A stretch of 64,000 nt of DNA from Sphingomonas sp. SUN039 (GCF_024758725.1 NZ_CP096972.1:3330001-3394000); one strand, 5' to 3'. Counted from the stretch's first letter, positions 8,706-17,948 are shown. Numbers and translations are program-made. Notes: a model not told the origin generated them from the letters alone.

Positions 8706-10013
8706 ATGAAAATTGCGATGATCGGTGCCGGCTATGTCGGTCTGGTATCGGGCGCGTGTTTTGCCGATTTCGGGCACGATGTCGTTTGTGTCGATGTCAG
8801 CCAGGACAAGATCGACGCGCTGCGCGCCGGGCGCATGCCGATCTACGAGCCGGGCCTCGCCGAACTGGTCAAGGCCAATGTCGATGCGGGGCGGCTGAGG
8901 TTCACGACCAGCCTGGCCGAGGGCGCTGCGGGGGCCGACGCCATCTTCATCGCGGTCGGCACGCCCTCGCGGCGCGGCGACGGTCATGCCGACCTCAGCT
9001 ATGTCTATCAGGCGGCTCGTGACATCGGTGGCGCGCTGACCGGACCCTGCGTCGTCGTGACCAAATCGACGGTGCCGGTGGGCACCGGCGACGAGGTCGA
9101 ACGCATCCTGCGCGAGGTCGCCCCGAATGCCGAAGTCGCAGTCGTCTCCAACCCCGAATTCCTGCGCGAAGGGGCGGCGATCGGCGATTTCAAACGCCCC
9201 GACCGCATCGTCATCGGTTGCGAGAATGCGCGCGCCGAACAAGTGATGCGCGACGTCTATCGTCCGCTGTCGCTCGGCCAGGCCCCGCTGATGTTCACCG
9301 CACGGCGGACGGCGGAGCTGATCAAATATGCCGCGAATGCCTTTCTCGCCGTCAAGATCACTTTCATCAACGAGATTGCCGACCTGTGCGAGGCGGTCGG
9401 CGCAGACGTGAAGGATGTGTCGCGCGGTATCGGCCTCGACAACCGCATCGGCGCGAAATTTCTGCATGCGGGGCCCGGCTATGGCGGGTCGTGCTTTCCC
9501 AAGGACACGCTGGCGCTGCTCAAGACGGCGGACGACGAGGGCGTGCCGCAGCGGATCGTCGAAGCCACAGTTGCGGTCAATGATACGCGGAAACGGGCCA
9601 TGGGGCGAAAGGTTGTCGCGGCCATGGGCGGCGACGTGCGCGGCAAGACGGTCGGCATATTGGGCCTGACGTTCAAGCCCAATACCGACGACATGCGCGA
9701 CGCGCCGTCGCTGGCGATCGTCCAGGCGCTGCTCGACGCGGGTGCAGTCGTGAAGGCGTACGACCCCGAAGGGATGGAGATCGCCGCGCCGATGATGCCT
9801 GCGGTCACCATGTGCAAGAACGCCTATGCGGTGGCAGAGGCCGCCGATGCCGTGGCGATTGTCACCGAATGGGATGCGTTCCGGGCGCTCGACCTCAACC
9901 GGCTGGCCGCGGTCATGCGGACGCCGCGGCTCGTCGATCTCCGCAACATTTACGACCGCGCGACGGTCGAAGCCCTAGGGATCGACTACCACTGCGTTGG
10001 TCGGCCCGCGTGA
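8706..10013 (+). CDS. ugd: UDP-glucose 6-dehydrogenase
   Basis: Oxidises UDP-glucose to UDP-glucuronate with two NAD+, supplying glucuronate for exopolysaccharide or glycolipid synthesis in the cytoplasm. 435 residues from ATG 8706. The Rossmann motif MIGAGYVGLVSGACFA is at the N-terminus; TKSTVPVGTG lies in the NAD domain and FLREGAAIGDF at the substrate loop. The central dimer helix contains KYAANAFLAVKITFINEI. The catalytic Cys is in GPGYGGSCFPKDT (about residue 260), and the C-terminal domain begins GILGLTFKPNTDDMRD. An upstream in-frame extension is possible, but MKIAMIGAG is the family start. With wecB nearby it suggests a surface-polysaccharide supply function. Confidence 0.96.
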   Translation: MKIAMIGAGYVGLVSGACFADFGHDVVCVDVSQDKIDALRAGRMPIYEPGLAELVKANVDAGRLRFTTSLAEGAAGADAIFIAVGTPSRRGDGHADLSYVYQAARDIGGALTGPCVVVTKSTVPVGTGDEVERILREVAPNAEVAVVSNPEFLREGAAIGDFKRPDRIVIGCENARAEQVMRDVYRPLSLGQAPLMFTARRTAELIKYAANAFLAVKITFINEIADLCEAVGADVKDVSRGIGLDNRIGAKFLHAGPGYGGSCFPKDTLALLKTADDEGVPQRIVEATVAVNDTRKRAMGRKVVAAMGGDVRGKTVGILGLTFKPNTDDMRDAPSLAIVQALLDAGAVVKAYDPEGMEIAAPMMPAVTMCKNAYAVAEAADAVAIVTEWDAFRALDLNRLAAVMRTPRLVDLRNIYDRATVEALGIDYHCVGRPA

Positions 10014-10151
10014 CTTTTTCGACGAGAAATGCTGCTTGAGCCGACGCGCCCGCGCCTTTTTTCGTACCTGGGCAAAGACGATGGCGACGACCGAGGTGCC
10101 ACCGATCATCACGGTGCCGAATATCAGAGCAAATTCCACAACGCCGTTCAT
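9975..10151 (-). CDS. Small putative single-span membrane protein
   Basis: A 58-codon ORF beginning MNGVVEFALIFGTVMIGG. It has one hydrophobic helix (about residues 5-27, VVEFALIF...VVAIVFAQ) and then a strongly basic cytoplasmic tail (VRKKARARRLKQHFSSKK). This matches the positive-inside topology of a small bitopic protein. Its 3' end overlaps the 3' end of ugd by 39 bp in antisense. It sits downstream of wecB on the same strand, 120 bp away. No family recognised; the ribosome-binding site is weak. Support comes from composition and topology only. Confidence 0.5.
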   Translation of the reverse strand: MNGVVEFALIFGTVMIGGTSVVAIVFAQVRKKARARRLKQHFSSKKSRGPTNAVVVDP

Positions 10152-10271
10152 TTCAGGGCATCCCGCCTGGTCGATGGTAGATATTACCGGTGGTGTAACA
10201 ACCGCGTCACAGCCCCGCAATGTTACTGCGGCGGAAGTGATGAATAAAAACTACCCAATGAATTCATTACG

Positions 10272-11402
10272 TTAGCGTAACGAATCAATCGGGGAGCGTC
10301 CGGCAACAATTGCTGCGATACGCCCACTCGCTTCGCCGTCGCCGAACGGGTTGTGGGCGCGCGACATCGCGTCGTAACGGGCGCGGTCGTCGAGGAGGGC
10401 GTTGGCTTCGGCGACGATGCGCTGCGGGTCGGTGCCGATCAGGCGGGCCGTGCCCGCTTCGACCCCTTCGGGGCGTTCGGTGGTGTCGCGCATGACCAGC
10501 ACGGGCTTCCCGAGTGCGGGTGCTTCTTCCTGCACGCCGCCCGAGTCGGTCAGCACAAAGTCGCACGCGTTCAGCAGGGCCACGAAATGCGGATAATCCT
10601 GCGGCGGAATCATCGCGATATTGTCACGGCCCTTCAGCATCCGTTCCATGACGCCTGCGACATTCGGATTGGGGTGGACAGGGAAGATCACGGCGATGTC
10701 GCGGCGCTCGGCAATGGCGCTGATCGCCTCGGCGACCGCGGTCATCGCCGCAAAATTTTCGCGGCGGTGGGTGGTGACGAGGATGATCCGGCGCTGGCGG
10801 AACCGGCTGAACAACAGGTCGAGCCCCTTGGTCATTGCCGGCTCCGCCGCAATCCTGTCGCGTGTGGCGAGCAGTGCGTCGATCACGGTGTTGCCGGTGA
10901 CATGGACGGTCGCGGGGTCGATGCTCTCGCGGTAGAGTGCCTCCGCCGCCGTCGTCGTCGGGGCGAAATGCTGGTCGGCGATCGTTGAGACGATGCGGCG
11001 ATTCACTTCCTCGGGCCAGGGGCGATAGATGTCGCCGCTGCGAAGACCGGCCTCGACATGGCTGACCGGCAGGCGGCGGTAATAAGCAGCGAGCGCGCCG
11101 ATCATCGCGGTCGCAGTATCGCCCTGCACGATGACGCGGTCGGGCGTGTCTTTGTCGAGAACATCGCCGATACCGGTGAGCAGCGCGGCGGTGATCGCGT
11201 CGAGGGTCTGCGCGGGGCGCATCAGGTCGAGGTCGTGGTCGGGCTTGATGCCGTTCAGGTCGAGCACCTGGTCGAGCATCCCGCGATGTTGCGCGGTAAC
11301 GCAGGTGCGCGAGACGACGCCGGGGGTGGCCTCCAGCGCCGCGATGACGGGCGCGAGTTTGATCGCTTCGGGACGCGTCCCGAAGATCGTCATGACTTTC
11401 AT
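10272..11402 (-). CDS. wecB: UDP-N-acetylglucosamine 2-epimerase (non-hydrolysing)
   Basis: Interconverts UDP-GlcNAc and UDP-ManNAc for cell-surface glycans. 376 residues starting MKVMTIFGTRPEAIK, the family signature. Other conserved blocks are VQGDTATAM, SHVEAGLRSGD, PEEVNRRIVSTIAD, VTGNTVIDAL, THRRENF, and the UDP-binding LTDSGGVQEEAPALGKPVLVMRDTTERPE region. Length and motifs are complete, so the enzyme should be active. The gene's stop codon lies inside a small perfect stem (CGTTA-GCG-TAACG, 10270-10282). It is on the opposite strand from ugd. Confidence 0.96.
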   Translation of the reverse strand: MKVMTIFGTRPEAIKLAPVIAALEATPGVVSRTCVTAQHRGMLDQVLDLNGIKPDHDLDLMRPAQTLDAITAALLTGIGDVLDKDTPDRVIVQGDTATAMIGALAAYYRRLPVSHVEAGLRSGDIYRPWPEEVNRRIVSTIADQHFAPTTTAAEALYRESIDPATVHVTGNTVIDALLATRDRIAAEPAMTKGLDLLFSRFRQRRIILVTTHRRENFAAMTAVAEAISAIAERRDIAVIFPVHPNPNVAGVMERMLKGRDNIAMIPPQDYPHFVALLNACDFVLTDSGGVQEEAPALGKPVLVMRDTTERPEGVEAGTARLIGTDPQRIVAEANALLDDRARYDAMSRAHNPFGDGEASGRIAAIVAGRSPIDSLR

Positions 11403-11459
11403 TGATGCTCCGCCCCGCGACCCATGACGCCGCCATAAGGCGTCACACTTGATTTGTGG

Positions 11460-13034
11460 TTAAGCTATCGCCTCGCCAGCCGCGCGGGCGCGCTCGACGA
11501 CACTTGCCTCTGCAGCGGGGACGCTGCGCCACGCGAGCAGCAGGAAAATCGTTGAGATAGGCGCGACCAGCAGCAGCGACAGGATGCCGGTTCTCAGGCT
11601 TCCCGTCACTTCCGAGACGAAGCCAGTCATGAACGGCCCGAGGCCGAGGCCCATCAGCGCAGTGCCAATAAAGAAGGTCGCTGTCGCCGTTCCGCGCATC
11701 CGGGGCAGCACCAGATCCTGCGTCGTCGCCCCTGCCGCCCCAAGCGCCGCCGGCGCCAGCATCCCGGCGAGGAACATGCCGATGTAGAAAATCGTCGGGC
11801 TGGCAGTCGTATAGGCAACCAGCACCGGAATGACTGGCCCCAGCGTCCCGACCAGAATGACCGGAATACGCCCCCAAGGATAACGTTTCTTGAGCGTATC
11901 GGCGATGCGCCCGCCGGTGACGATGCCGATGAACCCGGCAGCCGCTGCGCCGCCGCCGAGAAACAGGCCGACCACCGTCTTGCTCTGACCGAGCATGGTC
12001 TCGGCATACAGCGCGCCGAAGGCCGAGAGACCATAGGACGCGAATGCGATCAAACCATAGCCCAAGGTGACATAGATGAACGACGGCGTTCCCCAGATCA
12101 GCCTGAAAGTCGGCACGTCACGCGCCTTGAGCGCGCTCGCCCAAGAGAACACCGCATAGACACCGCCGCCGATAGCGACCCATTGCGGCACCTTGCCGGT
12201 TGCCGCGATCATCCCCCAGGCCGCCACCGCGACGATCCCGGCGACCAGCAGGTTGACGAGCAAGGCCGCAACGCCGCGCCGCGCCGCGCCGATGAGCGTC
12301 AGCGGCGGGATGATCGTGACGAGCTCGCCCAGGAAGTCGCGGAACGGGTTGGGTTGCGCGGGGGTGATGATGCCATCGGATTGGCCGCGCAATGGTTCGC
12401 GCAGGGTCGCGACCCACAAGGCCATCAACAGACCGGGGATGCCGACTGCCATAAACGCTGCTTGCCACCCGACGAGACCCCATTTCCCGTCGGGAAAGGC
12501 GTGGTTCCAATTGTCCACGACCAGCCCGCCGATAGAGAGCGACAGTCCGCCACCGATGAAAATGCCCGACGAGTAGATTGCGAGCGCGGTCGCGCGGTTA
12601 TGCTTGGGGAAATAGTCGGACAGCAACGAATAAGCGCAAGGGGAGGCGGTCGCCTCGCCGATGCCGACGCCGATCCGCGCCATGGTTAGCTGCCCGCCGC
12701 TGCGCGCCAATCCCGAAAATGCCGTCATTGCCGACCACAGTGCCAGACCGATGGTAATGAGCCGCACCCGGTTCCAGTTATCCGCCAGCCGCCCCAGCGG
12801 AATGCCGAACAGCGAATAGAACACGCCGAACGCGGTGCCGAACAGGAACCCGATATCGGCATCGGTCAGGTGCAGGTCGCGCTTTACGTCGGCGGCGAGG
12901 ATGCTGAGAATCTGGCGGTCGATGAAGTTCAGGACGTAAACGATGGTCAGCACGACCAAAACGTAATTGGCATAAGCCGGTGACGCGGCGCGGGGCGGCA
13001 CGATTTCGGGCGCAATCTGGCGCATATCGGTCAA
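11460..13034 (-). CDS. MFS transporter, spinster-like family
   Basis: 524-residue twelve-helix major facilitator protein. The first helix carries YVLVVLTIVYVLNFIDRQILSILA, whose FIDRQ motif is typical of the spinster-like MFS group abundant in sphingomonads. Motif A is GIPLGRLADNWNRVR, and helix 4-5 has GEATASPCAYSLLSDYFP. A long loop (about 215-240, EPLRGQSDGI) is followed by two extra hydrophobic segments before helices 7-12, which explains the larger than usual size. The substrate is unknown. It is 57 bp from wecB on the same strand, but no functional link is evident. Confidence 0.88.
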   Translation of the reverse strand: MTDMRQIAPEIVPPRAASPAYANYVLVVLTIVYVLNFIDRQILSILAADVKRDLHLTDADIGFLFGTAFGVFYSLFGIPLGRLADNWNRVRLITIGLALWSAMTAFSGLARSGGQLTMARIGVGIGEATASPCAYSLLSDYFPKHNRATALAIYSSGIFIGGGLSLSIGGLVVDNWNHAFPDGKWGLVGWQAAFMAVGIPGLLMALWVATLREPLRGQSDGIITPAQPNPFRDFLGELVTIIPPLTLIGAARRGVAALLVNLLVAGIVAVAAWGMIAATGKVPQWVAIGGGVYAVFSWASALKARDVPTFRLIWGTPSFIYVTLGYGLIAFASYGLSAFGALYAETMLGQSKTVVGLFLGGGAAAAGFIGIVTGGRIADTLKKRYPWGRIPVILVGTLGPVIPVLVAYTTASPTIFYIGMFLAGMLAPAALGAAGATTQDLVLPRMRGTATATFFIGTALMGLGLGPFMTGFVSEVTGSLRTGILSLLLVAPISTIFLLLAWRSVPAAEASVVERARAAGEAIA

Positions 13035-13176
13035 TGCTCTCTCCCTGAACCCTATTCTCTGAGCCTAGGGTTAGCAGAGTCGTCGCCCACGCCAAGCGGG
13101 CAATGTCGTATTCGTCCTAGAGTTGCGTGCCGAAGAGGGTGAAACCGTAAATTCGAATCGCCGGACAGGGAAGCGG

Positions 13177-14439
13177 ATGATGCAAAAACGATTGATCGCG
13201 GGCAGCGTTGCACTTTTGGCTCTGGCGGCAGGGCTGGCGGTCGAGGTCGCCGCGCAGAAGACGACCGGCCCGAAGGCGCGCTACCAGATGGATGTCACCA
13301 CGGCCTCGGGCATGCCCGGGATGGCGGGCATGGGCGGCGGTGGCGGCGCGGGTGCGAAGCCGCGTGGCGGCCTTGGCGCGATGTTCGGTGGAGGCGGCAT
13401 GTCGGCGATGATGGGCGGCGGCGGTCCGCGACACGAACTCGAGCTGCGGCTGGGATCGACGCTCGCGGCGAGTGGTACACCGGCGGCCGACCACTTCGTT
13501 CCTGCGGGACTGGGCCTGGGGCCGTCGGTGCCGCTTGCCACGCCGGTTGCGACCGCCTCGCCACCGGTCGAGCGCGGCGACGTGCCGCGCGATTTTCAGC
13601 GGCCGAAGGGGCGGATGCTGATTTTCTGGGGTTGCGGCGCGAAGGCCGGGCCGGGGCAGCCGGTGGTGATCGATTTTGCCAAAATGGCGGCGGGGCAAGT
13701 GCCGCCGGGGCTGTTCAGTGCCAATGTGCCGGTCGATCGCGGCGTGACGCAGGGCAACAGCCGCACCTATGGCTATTGGCCCAACGATCGCGGGCGGCGC
13801 GTCGATATCCCGGGCAATTCCTCGCTGGTCGGCCCGCATCGGATCGCGGGCAATTATAGTCCGGAGATCAAATTCGCGCTCAATCAGGATTTCATGAACC
13901 CGCTCCAGGTGCGGACGGCAGAGATGGGCAACGTCACCAATGTCAGCTGGAACGCGATTCCGGCGGCAACCGGCTATTACGCGCATGGCATCGGCTTTTC
14001 GGGCGGGGGCAAGCGCGGCGGTTCCAACGACATCGTCTGGTGGACGTCGGCGTCACGGCAGGAATTCTTCGGCGGGCTGACCGACTGGCTCGCCCCGAGC
14101 GTCGTTCAGCGGTTGATCGGCGAACGCGTCGTGATGCCGCCGACGCAGACCCAGTGCCAGATTCCGGCCGAGGTGAAAGCAGCCGGCGGCGAGATGATGA
14201 TGCTGTCGATGTACGCCTACGGACCCGAGGCGAGCTTTGCCTTCCCGCCGCGCCCCGCCAATCCGAAGATCGCGTGGAACCCCGAATGGACCGCGCGTGT
14301 CCGCTACCGCTCGGTCAGCAACAAGATCGTCGGTATGCCCGACATGGACGAAGCGATGTCGGGCCGCGACGGCAGCGACGAACCGCGCCAGCCGCAAAAG
14401 AAATGCGGCATGCTCCAACGCGCGGCGGGGCTTTGCTGA
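13177..14439 (+). CDS. Exported Gly/Met-rich protein of unknown function
   Basis: About 420 residues from the tandem ATGs at 13177/13180 behind an AAGCGG purine tract. It has a signal peptide (KRLIAGSVALLALAAGLAVEVAA). After it comes a low-complexity Gly/Met block (about residues 45-90: GMPGMAGMGGGGG, GGLGAMFGGGGMSAMMGGGG), then a folded domain with FWGCGAKAGPGQP, GNSSLVGPHRIAGNY and a WWTSASRQEFFGG segment. The C-terminus has Cys-containing QKKCGM and ends GLC. No family recognised. The visible features suit a periplasmic or surface protein; the Met/Gly block could bind metal or simply be flexible. It is convergent with the dienelactone hydrolase gene, 16 bp apart. Confidence 0.85.
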   Translation: MMQKRLIAGSVALLALAAGLAVEVAAQKTTGPKARYQMDVTTASGMPGMAGMGGGGGAGAKPRGGLGAMFGGGGMSAMMGGGGPRHELELRLGSTLAASGTPAADHFVPAGLGLGPSVPLATPVATASPPVERGDVPRDFQRPKGRMLIFWGCGAKAGPGQPVVIDFAKMAAGQVPPGLFSANVPVDRGVTQGNSRTYGYWPNDRGRRVDIPGNSSLVGPHRIAGNYSPEIKFALNQDFMNPLQVRTAEMGNVTNVSWNAIPAATGYYAHGIGFSGGGKRGGSNDIVWWTSASRQEFFGGLTDWLAPSVVQRLIGERVVMPPTQTQCQIPAEVKAAGGEMMMLSMYAYGPEASFAFPPRPANPKIAWNPEWTARVRYRSVSNKIVGMPDMDEAMSGRDGSDEPRQPQKKCGMLQRAAGLC

Positions 14440-14455
14440 CGGACCTGCGGAGGCG

Positions 14456-15319
14456 TCAAACGTACTTCTTGAAATGCGCCAGCGTCTTCGCCCAGGCGTC
14501 TTTCGCCGCCGCCTCGTTGTAGCTGGGGCGGTAATCGGCGAGGAAGCCGTGGTCGGCGGTCGGATAGAGCGTGATCGACGACGGCTTGCCCGCAGCCTTC
14601 AATGCAGCGTTCATGGCGTCGACGTCCTTCACCGGAATGCCCTTGTCGAGCGCGCCGTAATTGCCGAGCACCGGCGCGCGGATCGCGGGGACGAGGTCGA
14701 TCGGCTGTTTCGGCGTCAGCGGATTGCCCGCGCCTGCCAGCCGTCCGTACCACGCAACGCCCGCCTTCAGATTGGGATTGTGCGCGGCATAGAGCCAGGT
14801 GATGCGCCCGCCCCAGCAAAAACCGGTGATGCCGCGCCGTGTCGCGCTGCCGCCGTCCTTCGCGGCAAAGGCGAACGCGGCGTCGGTGTCGTTCATCACC
14901 TGCGCGTCGGGCACCTTCGACACGATATCGCGGATCAGCGCCCCGAAGTCGGCGATCCTGGTCGCGTCCCCCTGGCGCTGGTAGTAATCGGGCGCAATGG
15001 CGTAATAACCCGCCTTGGCGAAGCGCCGCACGATATCCTTGATCCACTCGTGCACGCCGAAGATTTCCTGCACCACGACGATGACCGGCAGATTGCGCTT
15101 GCCCTTCGGCTTGGCGCGATAGGCATTCATCGTGAAGCCGCCGGTGGAAAAGGTCGTCATGCCCGCGTCGAGCCCGTCGGCGGGCGTCTGGATCGCCGCC
15201 TCGACCGGTTGCGCGGCAAGTGCATAGCCCGCGAGCGCGACGCCGCCGATCAGCGCGCCGCGCCGGTCGATCTGCGTCGATTTCACCCAGTTCTCGGTTT
15301 CGGGGAGGCGGTCGGTCAT
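14456..15319 (-). CDS. Dienelactone hydrolase family protein, probably exported
   Basis: 287-residue alpha/beta hydrolase of the DLH family. The family converts dienelactones to maleylacetate, although many paralogues act on other esters. The nucleophile is a cysteine in GITGFCWGGRITW (about residue 172), with QEIFGVHEWI (conserved Glu) and the catalytic His in TADHGFLADYRPSYN near the C-terminus. The N-terminus has DRRGALIGGVALAGYALAA, a twin-arginine-like signal, unusual for a classical DLH but common among these larger homologues. It is divergent from the GST gene with 83 bp between starts. Confidence 0.88.
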   Translation of the reverse strand: MTDRLPETENWVKSTQIDRRGALIGGVALAGYALAAQPVEAAIQTPADGLDAGMTTFSTGGFTMNAYRAKPKGKRNLPVIVVVQEIFGVHEWIKDIVRRFAKAGYYAIAPDYYQRQGDATRIADFGALIRDIVSKVPDAQVMNDTDAAFAFAAKDGGSATRRGITGFCWGGRITWLYAAHNPNLKAGVAWYGRLAGAGNPLTPKQPIDLVPAIRAPVLGNYGALDKGIPVKDVDAMNAALKAAGKPSSITLYPTADHGFLADYRPSYNEAAAKDAWAKTLAHFKKYV

Positions 15320-15402
15320 GGTTTTTTTGTCCTCTCGGTTACGCGTGACTCGCCCAATCGTTCGACCTATGTTCCGCTCATCGAACGATTCGGAGGACCA
15401 TC

Positions 15403-16020
15403 ATGGCGCAGCTCACCTTCTACACCAACCCGATGTCGCGCGGACAGATCGCACGCTGGATGCTCGAGGAGGTGGGAGAACCGTACGAACAGGTGCTGCT
15501 CGACTATGGCACGACGATGAAAGCCCCCGAATATCTGGCGGTCAACCCGATGGGGAAAGTGCCCGCAATCAAGCACGGCGATACCGTAGTGACCGAGGCG
15601 GCGGCGATCTGCGCCTATCTGGCTGACGCGTTTCCGGGCGCGGGGCTAGCCCCCGATGCGGCGGCGCGGGGCGATTATTACCGCTGGATGTTCTTTGCCG
15701 CTGGACCGGTCGAGACGGCGGTGACGGCGCGGGCGCTGGGCCTAGAGGCCCCTGCCGACAAGGCGATGATGGCGGGATATGGCAGCTATGACGCGACCAT
15801 CGACGCGCTCGAGCGTGCGGTCGCGGGCAAGCGTTTCGTCGCGGGCGACCGGTTCAGCGCGGCAGACGTTTATGTCGGGTCGCAAATCGACTGGGGCCTG
15901 ATGTTCAAATCGATCCCGACCCGCCCCGCGTTCGAGGACTATATCGCCCCGATCCGCGAACGCGCGGCGTACAAGCGGGCGAAGGAAATCGATGCGGCGT
16001 TGATGCCGAAGCAGGATTGA
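15403..16020 (+). CDS. Glutathione S-transferase
   Basis: 205-residue cytosolic GST. The thioredoxin-fold N-domain shows LTFYTNPMSRGQIARWMLEEVG (candidate catalytic Ser near residue 11), NPMGKVPAIKHGD (cis-Pro) and VTEAAAICAYLADAFP (glutathione-binding E-A/S). The all-helical C-domain contains FVAGDRFSAADVYVGSQIDW, the N-capping box of the family. The substrate is unknown. It is transcribed towards a large perfect hairpin that starts 5 bp after its stop codon and could terminate it. Confidence 0.92.
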   Translation: MAQLTFYTNPMSRGQIARWMLEEVGEPYEQVLLDYGTTMKAPEYLAVNPMGKVPAIKHGDTVVTEAAAICAYLADAFPGAGLAPDAAARGDYYRWMFFAAGPVETAVTARALGLEAPADKAMMAGYGSYDATIDALERAVAGKRFVAGDRFSAADVYVGSQIDWGLMFKSIPTRPAFEDYIAPIRERAAYKRAKEIDAALMPKQD

Positions 16021-16024
16021 AAAA

Positions 16025-16100
16025 GGGGCTTCGACAAGCTCAGCCAAGTCGGGTGGAGAGATTGCCCTCCACCCGACTTGGCTGAGCTTGTCGAAGCCCC
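16025..16100. repeat. Perfect 34-bp stem palindrome (sphingomonad-type dispersed repeat, copy 1)
   Basis: GGGGCTTCGACAAGCTCAGC... (16025-16058) pairs perfectly with 16067-16100 around an 8-nt loop, one of the longest perfect hairpins in the window. The arm sequence (CCGACTTGGCTGAGC, TTGTCGAAGCCCC) recurs at three other places in the window. Here it lies between the convergent GST and Bax-inhibitor genes, where it could act as a bidirectional terminator. Any reading frame through it gives AELVEAP-type peptides, so small ORFs annotated over it are artefacts. Confidence 0.93.
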
Positions 16101-16182
16101 TTCTTCTTTGCCGGGGCTAGCGATAAGAAGAGGCCCGGCGGATTTCGCCGCCGGGCATCGTTTTCGTGTCAGGAGCGATGCG

Positions 16183-16911
16183 TTAGCGACGGTCGCCCAT
16201 GAAGCTCAGCAGGAAGGTGAACATGTTGATGAAGTCGAGATAGAGCGTCAGCGCGCCCATGATCACCGACTTGCCGACCATGTCGCTGCCCGCGACATAG
16301 AAGTACATGCTCTTGATCTTCTGCGTGTCGTACGCCGTCAGACCCGCGAACAGCAGCACGCCGATGAAGCTGATTGCCATCGCCATCGCCGTCGATTGCA
16401 GGAAGATGTTGATGACCATCGCCACCAGCAGGCCGACCAGTCCCATGATCAGGAACGTACCGAAGCCCGACAGGTCGCGCTTCGTCGTGTAGCCGTAGAG
16501 GCTGAGGCCCGCAAAAGCCGCGGCGGTTGCAAAGAACGTCGTGGCAATCGATTCACCCGTGTAGACGAGGAAGATCGACGACAGCGACAGGCCCATCACC
16601 ACCGTGAACGCCCAGTAGATGCCCTGCGCGGCGGTCGTCGACAGGCGGTTGATGCCAAAGCTCAGCACCATTACGAACCCGAGCGGCGCGAGCATGATCA
16701 GCCAGCGCAGCGGTGTATTTTGGACGGCGGCGGCATAGCCCGACTGCGCGAACAGCAGCGCGACGATCCCCGTCAGCAGCACGCCCGATGCCATGGTATT
16801 GTACACCGACAGCATATATTTCCGCAGGCCCGCGTCGCGGACGTCGGCCTGTGTTCCGGCCGAGGCAGCGGCGGCTGCGGTCGCAGTCGACCGTGGATCC
16901 CAATTGGCCAT
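16183..16911 (-). CDS. Bax inhibitor-1/YccA family membrane protein
   Basis: 242-residue integral inner-membrane protein of the BI-1/TMBIM family, proposed in the literature to be pH-sensitive calcium-leak channels or modulators of membrane proteolysis. The ATG at 16911 has a GGAGAG site upstream and gives MANWDPRSTATAAAAAS. Seven hydrophobic segments are visible. Hallmarks are RKYMLSVYNTMASGV in the first helix region and the acidic C-terminal AYDTQKIKSMY and LYLDFINMFTFLLSFMG blocks, holding the conserved Asp pair. It is monocistronic and convergent with the GST gene across the palindrome. Confidence 0.93.
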   Translation of the reverse strand: MANWDPRSTATAAAAASAGTQADVRDAGLRKYMLSVYNTMASGVLLTGIVALLFAQSGYAAAVQNTPLRWLIMLAPLGFVMVLSFGINRLSTTAAQGIYWAFTVVMGLSLSSIFLVYTGESIATTFFATAAAFAGLSLYGYTTKRDLSGFGTFLIMGLVGLLVAMVINIFLQSTAMAMAISFIGVLLFAGLTAYDTQKIKSMYFYVAGSDMVGKSVIMGALTLYLDFINMFTFLLSFMGDRR

Positions 16912-17102
16912 CTCGAAACTCTCCTTTGCCCAGCCGCAATTGGCCGGATAACGCAAATATCGGGGCAATTGCCTTTGCTTTCAAGCGAAACGCGACAAAA
17001 CCCGCCGCAGCCCGCGCCGCGAGGCGCCGAAGGGTTTCGGCTTGGCGACCGTAACCATATCCGTTAGTCTCCTGTAGGGGGCGTTGGGATCATGTTGCCG
17101 TG

Positions 17103-17948
17103 ATGCATCGCTGGGTGCCTTTATTGCTCGTGACAGCCGCTGTGGCCGGGACACCGGCGCACGGTGCAGCAGTCAGCAATGTCAAATTCGACTTGAAAAA
17201 CAGCGCGATGAAGGCAGATCGTGCCGCAGGTCCGGCTGCCGATCTGCGCGCGGTATTCTTCGACGGCGACGATTGGGCCCCGGTCGTGGTCGAGCCGATG
17301 CGCGGCGACTCACTGCCGATGACGGCCTCCGAGTCGCTGTCGCGCGCGGTCGCGACGACCGGAACGCCGCAGGTGCGGATCGATTTGAATCTTCAGCCGC
17401 TGGCCGGACACCGCAGTTTCGACACCATGTCGACGCGGCGCGCAACGCTCGGCTGGGTGCTCACCAATAATGGCAATGCGCTGGGGGTCGGCACAACCGG
17501 CACCTATGGCATCCGCCTTGCCAAAGCGTGGCGGTTCACGCCGTTCGTGTCGATCGACTACAACCATATCGACAGCGCGCGCTATGTGGATTCCACCGGC
17601 CCGCGCGCGTTCATGGTCAATAATGCCGATACGGGCTTCACCGGCACGATGGGGGCGACGGTATCGCACCGGTTCGGTGCCGAACGGCGGTTCCGCGCGG
17701 TCGCCTATGGCGCAATGATTGCTGCGACCGACACGGGCGGGCAACCACGCGAGTTCGGTTCGGTGGGGGCACGGCTGGTCCATGCGCTGGGCAACAGCGG
17801 TGTCGAGGCGATGTGGGAAGAACTCGGCATGGGCCTCGACTATCGGCTGACCCCGCGCGCACGCGTCAGCGGGGCGCTGGTCCAGACCATCGACCGCCGC
17901 GACGGCGAGGCGACAGCCGCCAAATTCGGATTGCGGGTCGCGCTCTAG
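17103..17948 (+). CDS. Exported protein with autotransporter-like beta-barrel features
   Basis: About 281 residues with a clear signal peptide (WVPLLLVTAAVAGTPAHGA). A GTG at 17100 directly precedes the ATG at 17103; the ATG is preferred, with TTGGGA upstream as a weak ribosome-binding site. From about residue 90 the chain shows amphipathic beta repeats with alternating aromatic residues (ATLGWVLTNNGN, TYGIRLAKAWRFTPFVSIDY, GATVSHRFG, RVSGALVQTIDRR), as in outer-membrane barrels of the autotransporter-barrel type. It ends FGLRVAL, short of the canonical terminal aromatic. No passenger domain is present. Family not assigned with certainty. Confidence 0.72.
   Translation: MHRWVPLLLVTAAVAGTPAHGAAVSNVKFDLKNSAMKADRAAGPAADLRAVFFDGDDWAPVVVEPMRGDSLPMTASESLSRAVATTGTPQVRIDLNLQPLAGHRSFDTMSTRRATLGWVLTNNGNALGVGTTGTYGIRLAKAWRFTPFVSIDYNHIDSARYVDSTGPRAFMVNNADTGFTGTMGATVSHRFGAERRFRAVAYGAMIAATDTGGQPREFGSVGARLVHALGNSGVEAMWEELGMGLDYRLTPRARVSGALVQTIDRRDGEATAAKFGLRVAL

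Noticed and set aside
15742-16130. Small ORFs beginning MAELVEAP on both sides of the hairpin at 16025
   Set aside because: They are translations of the palindromic repeat extended antisense into neighbouring genes, not separate proteins.
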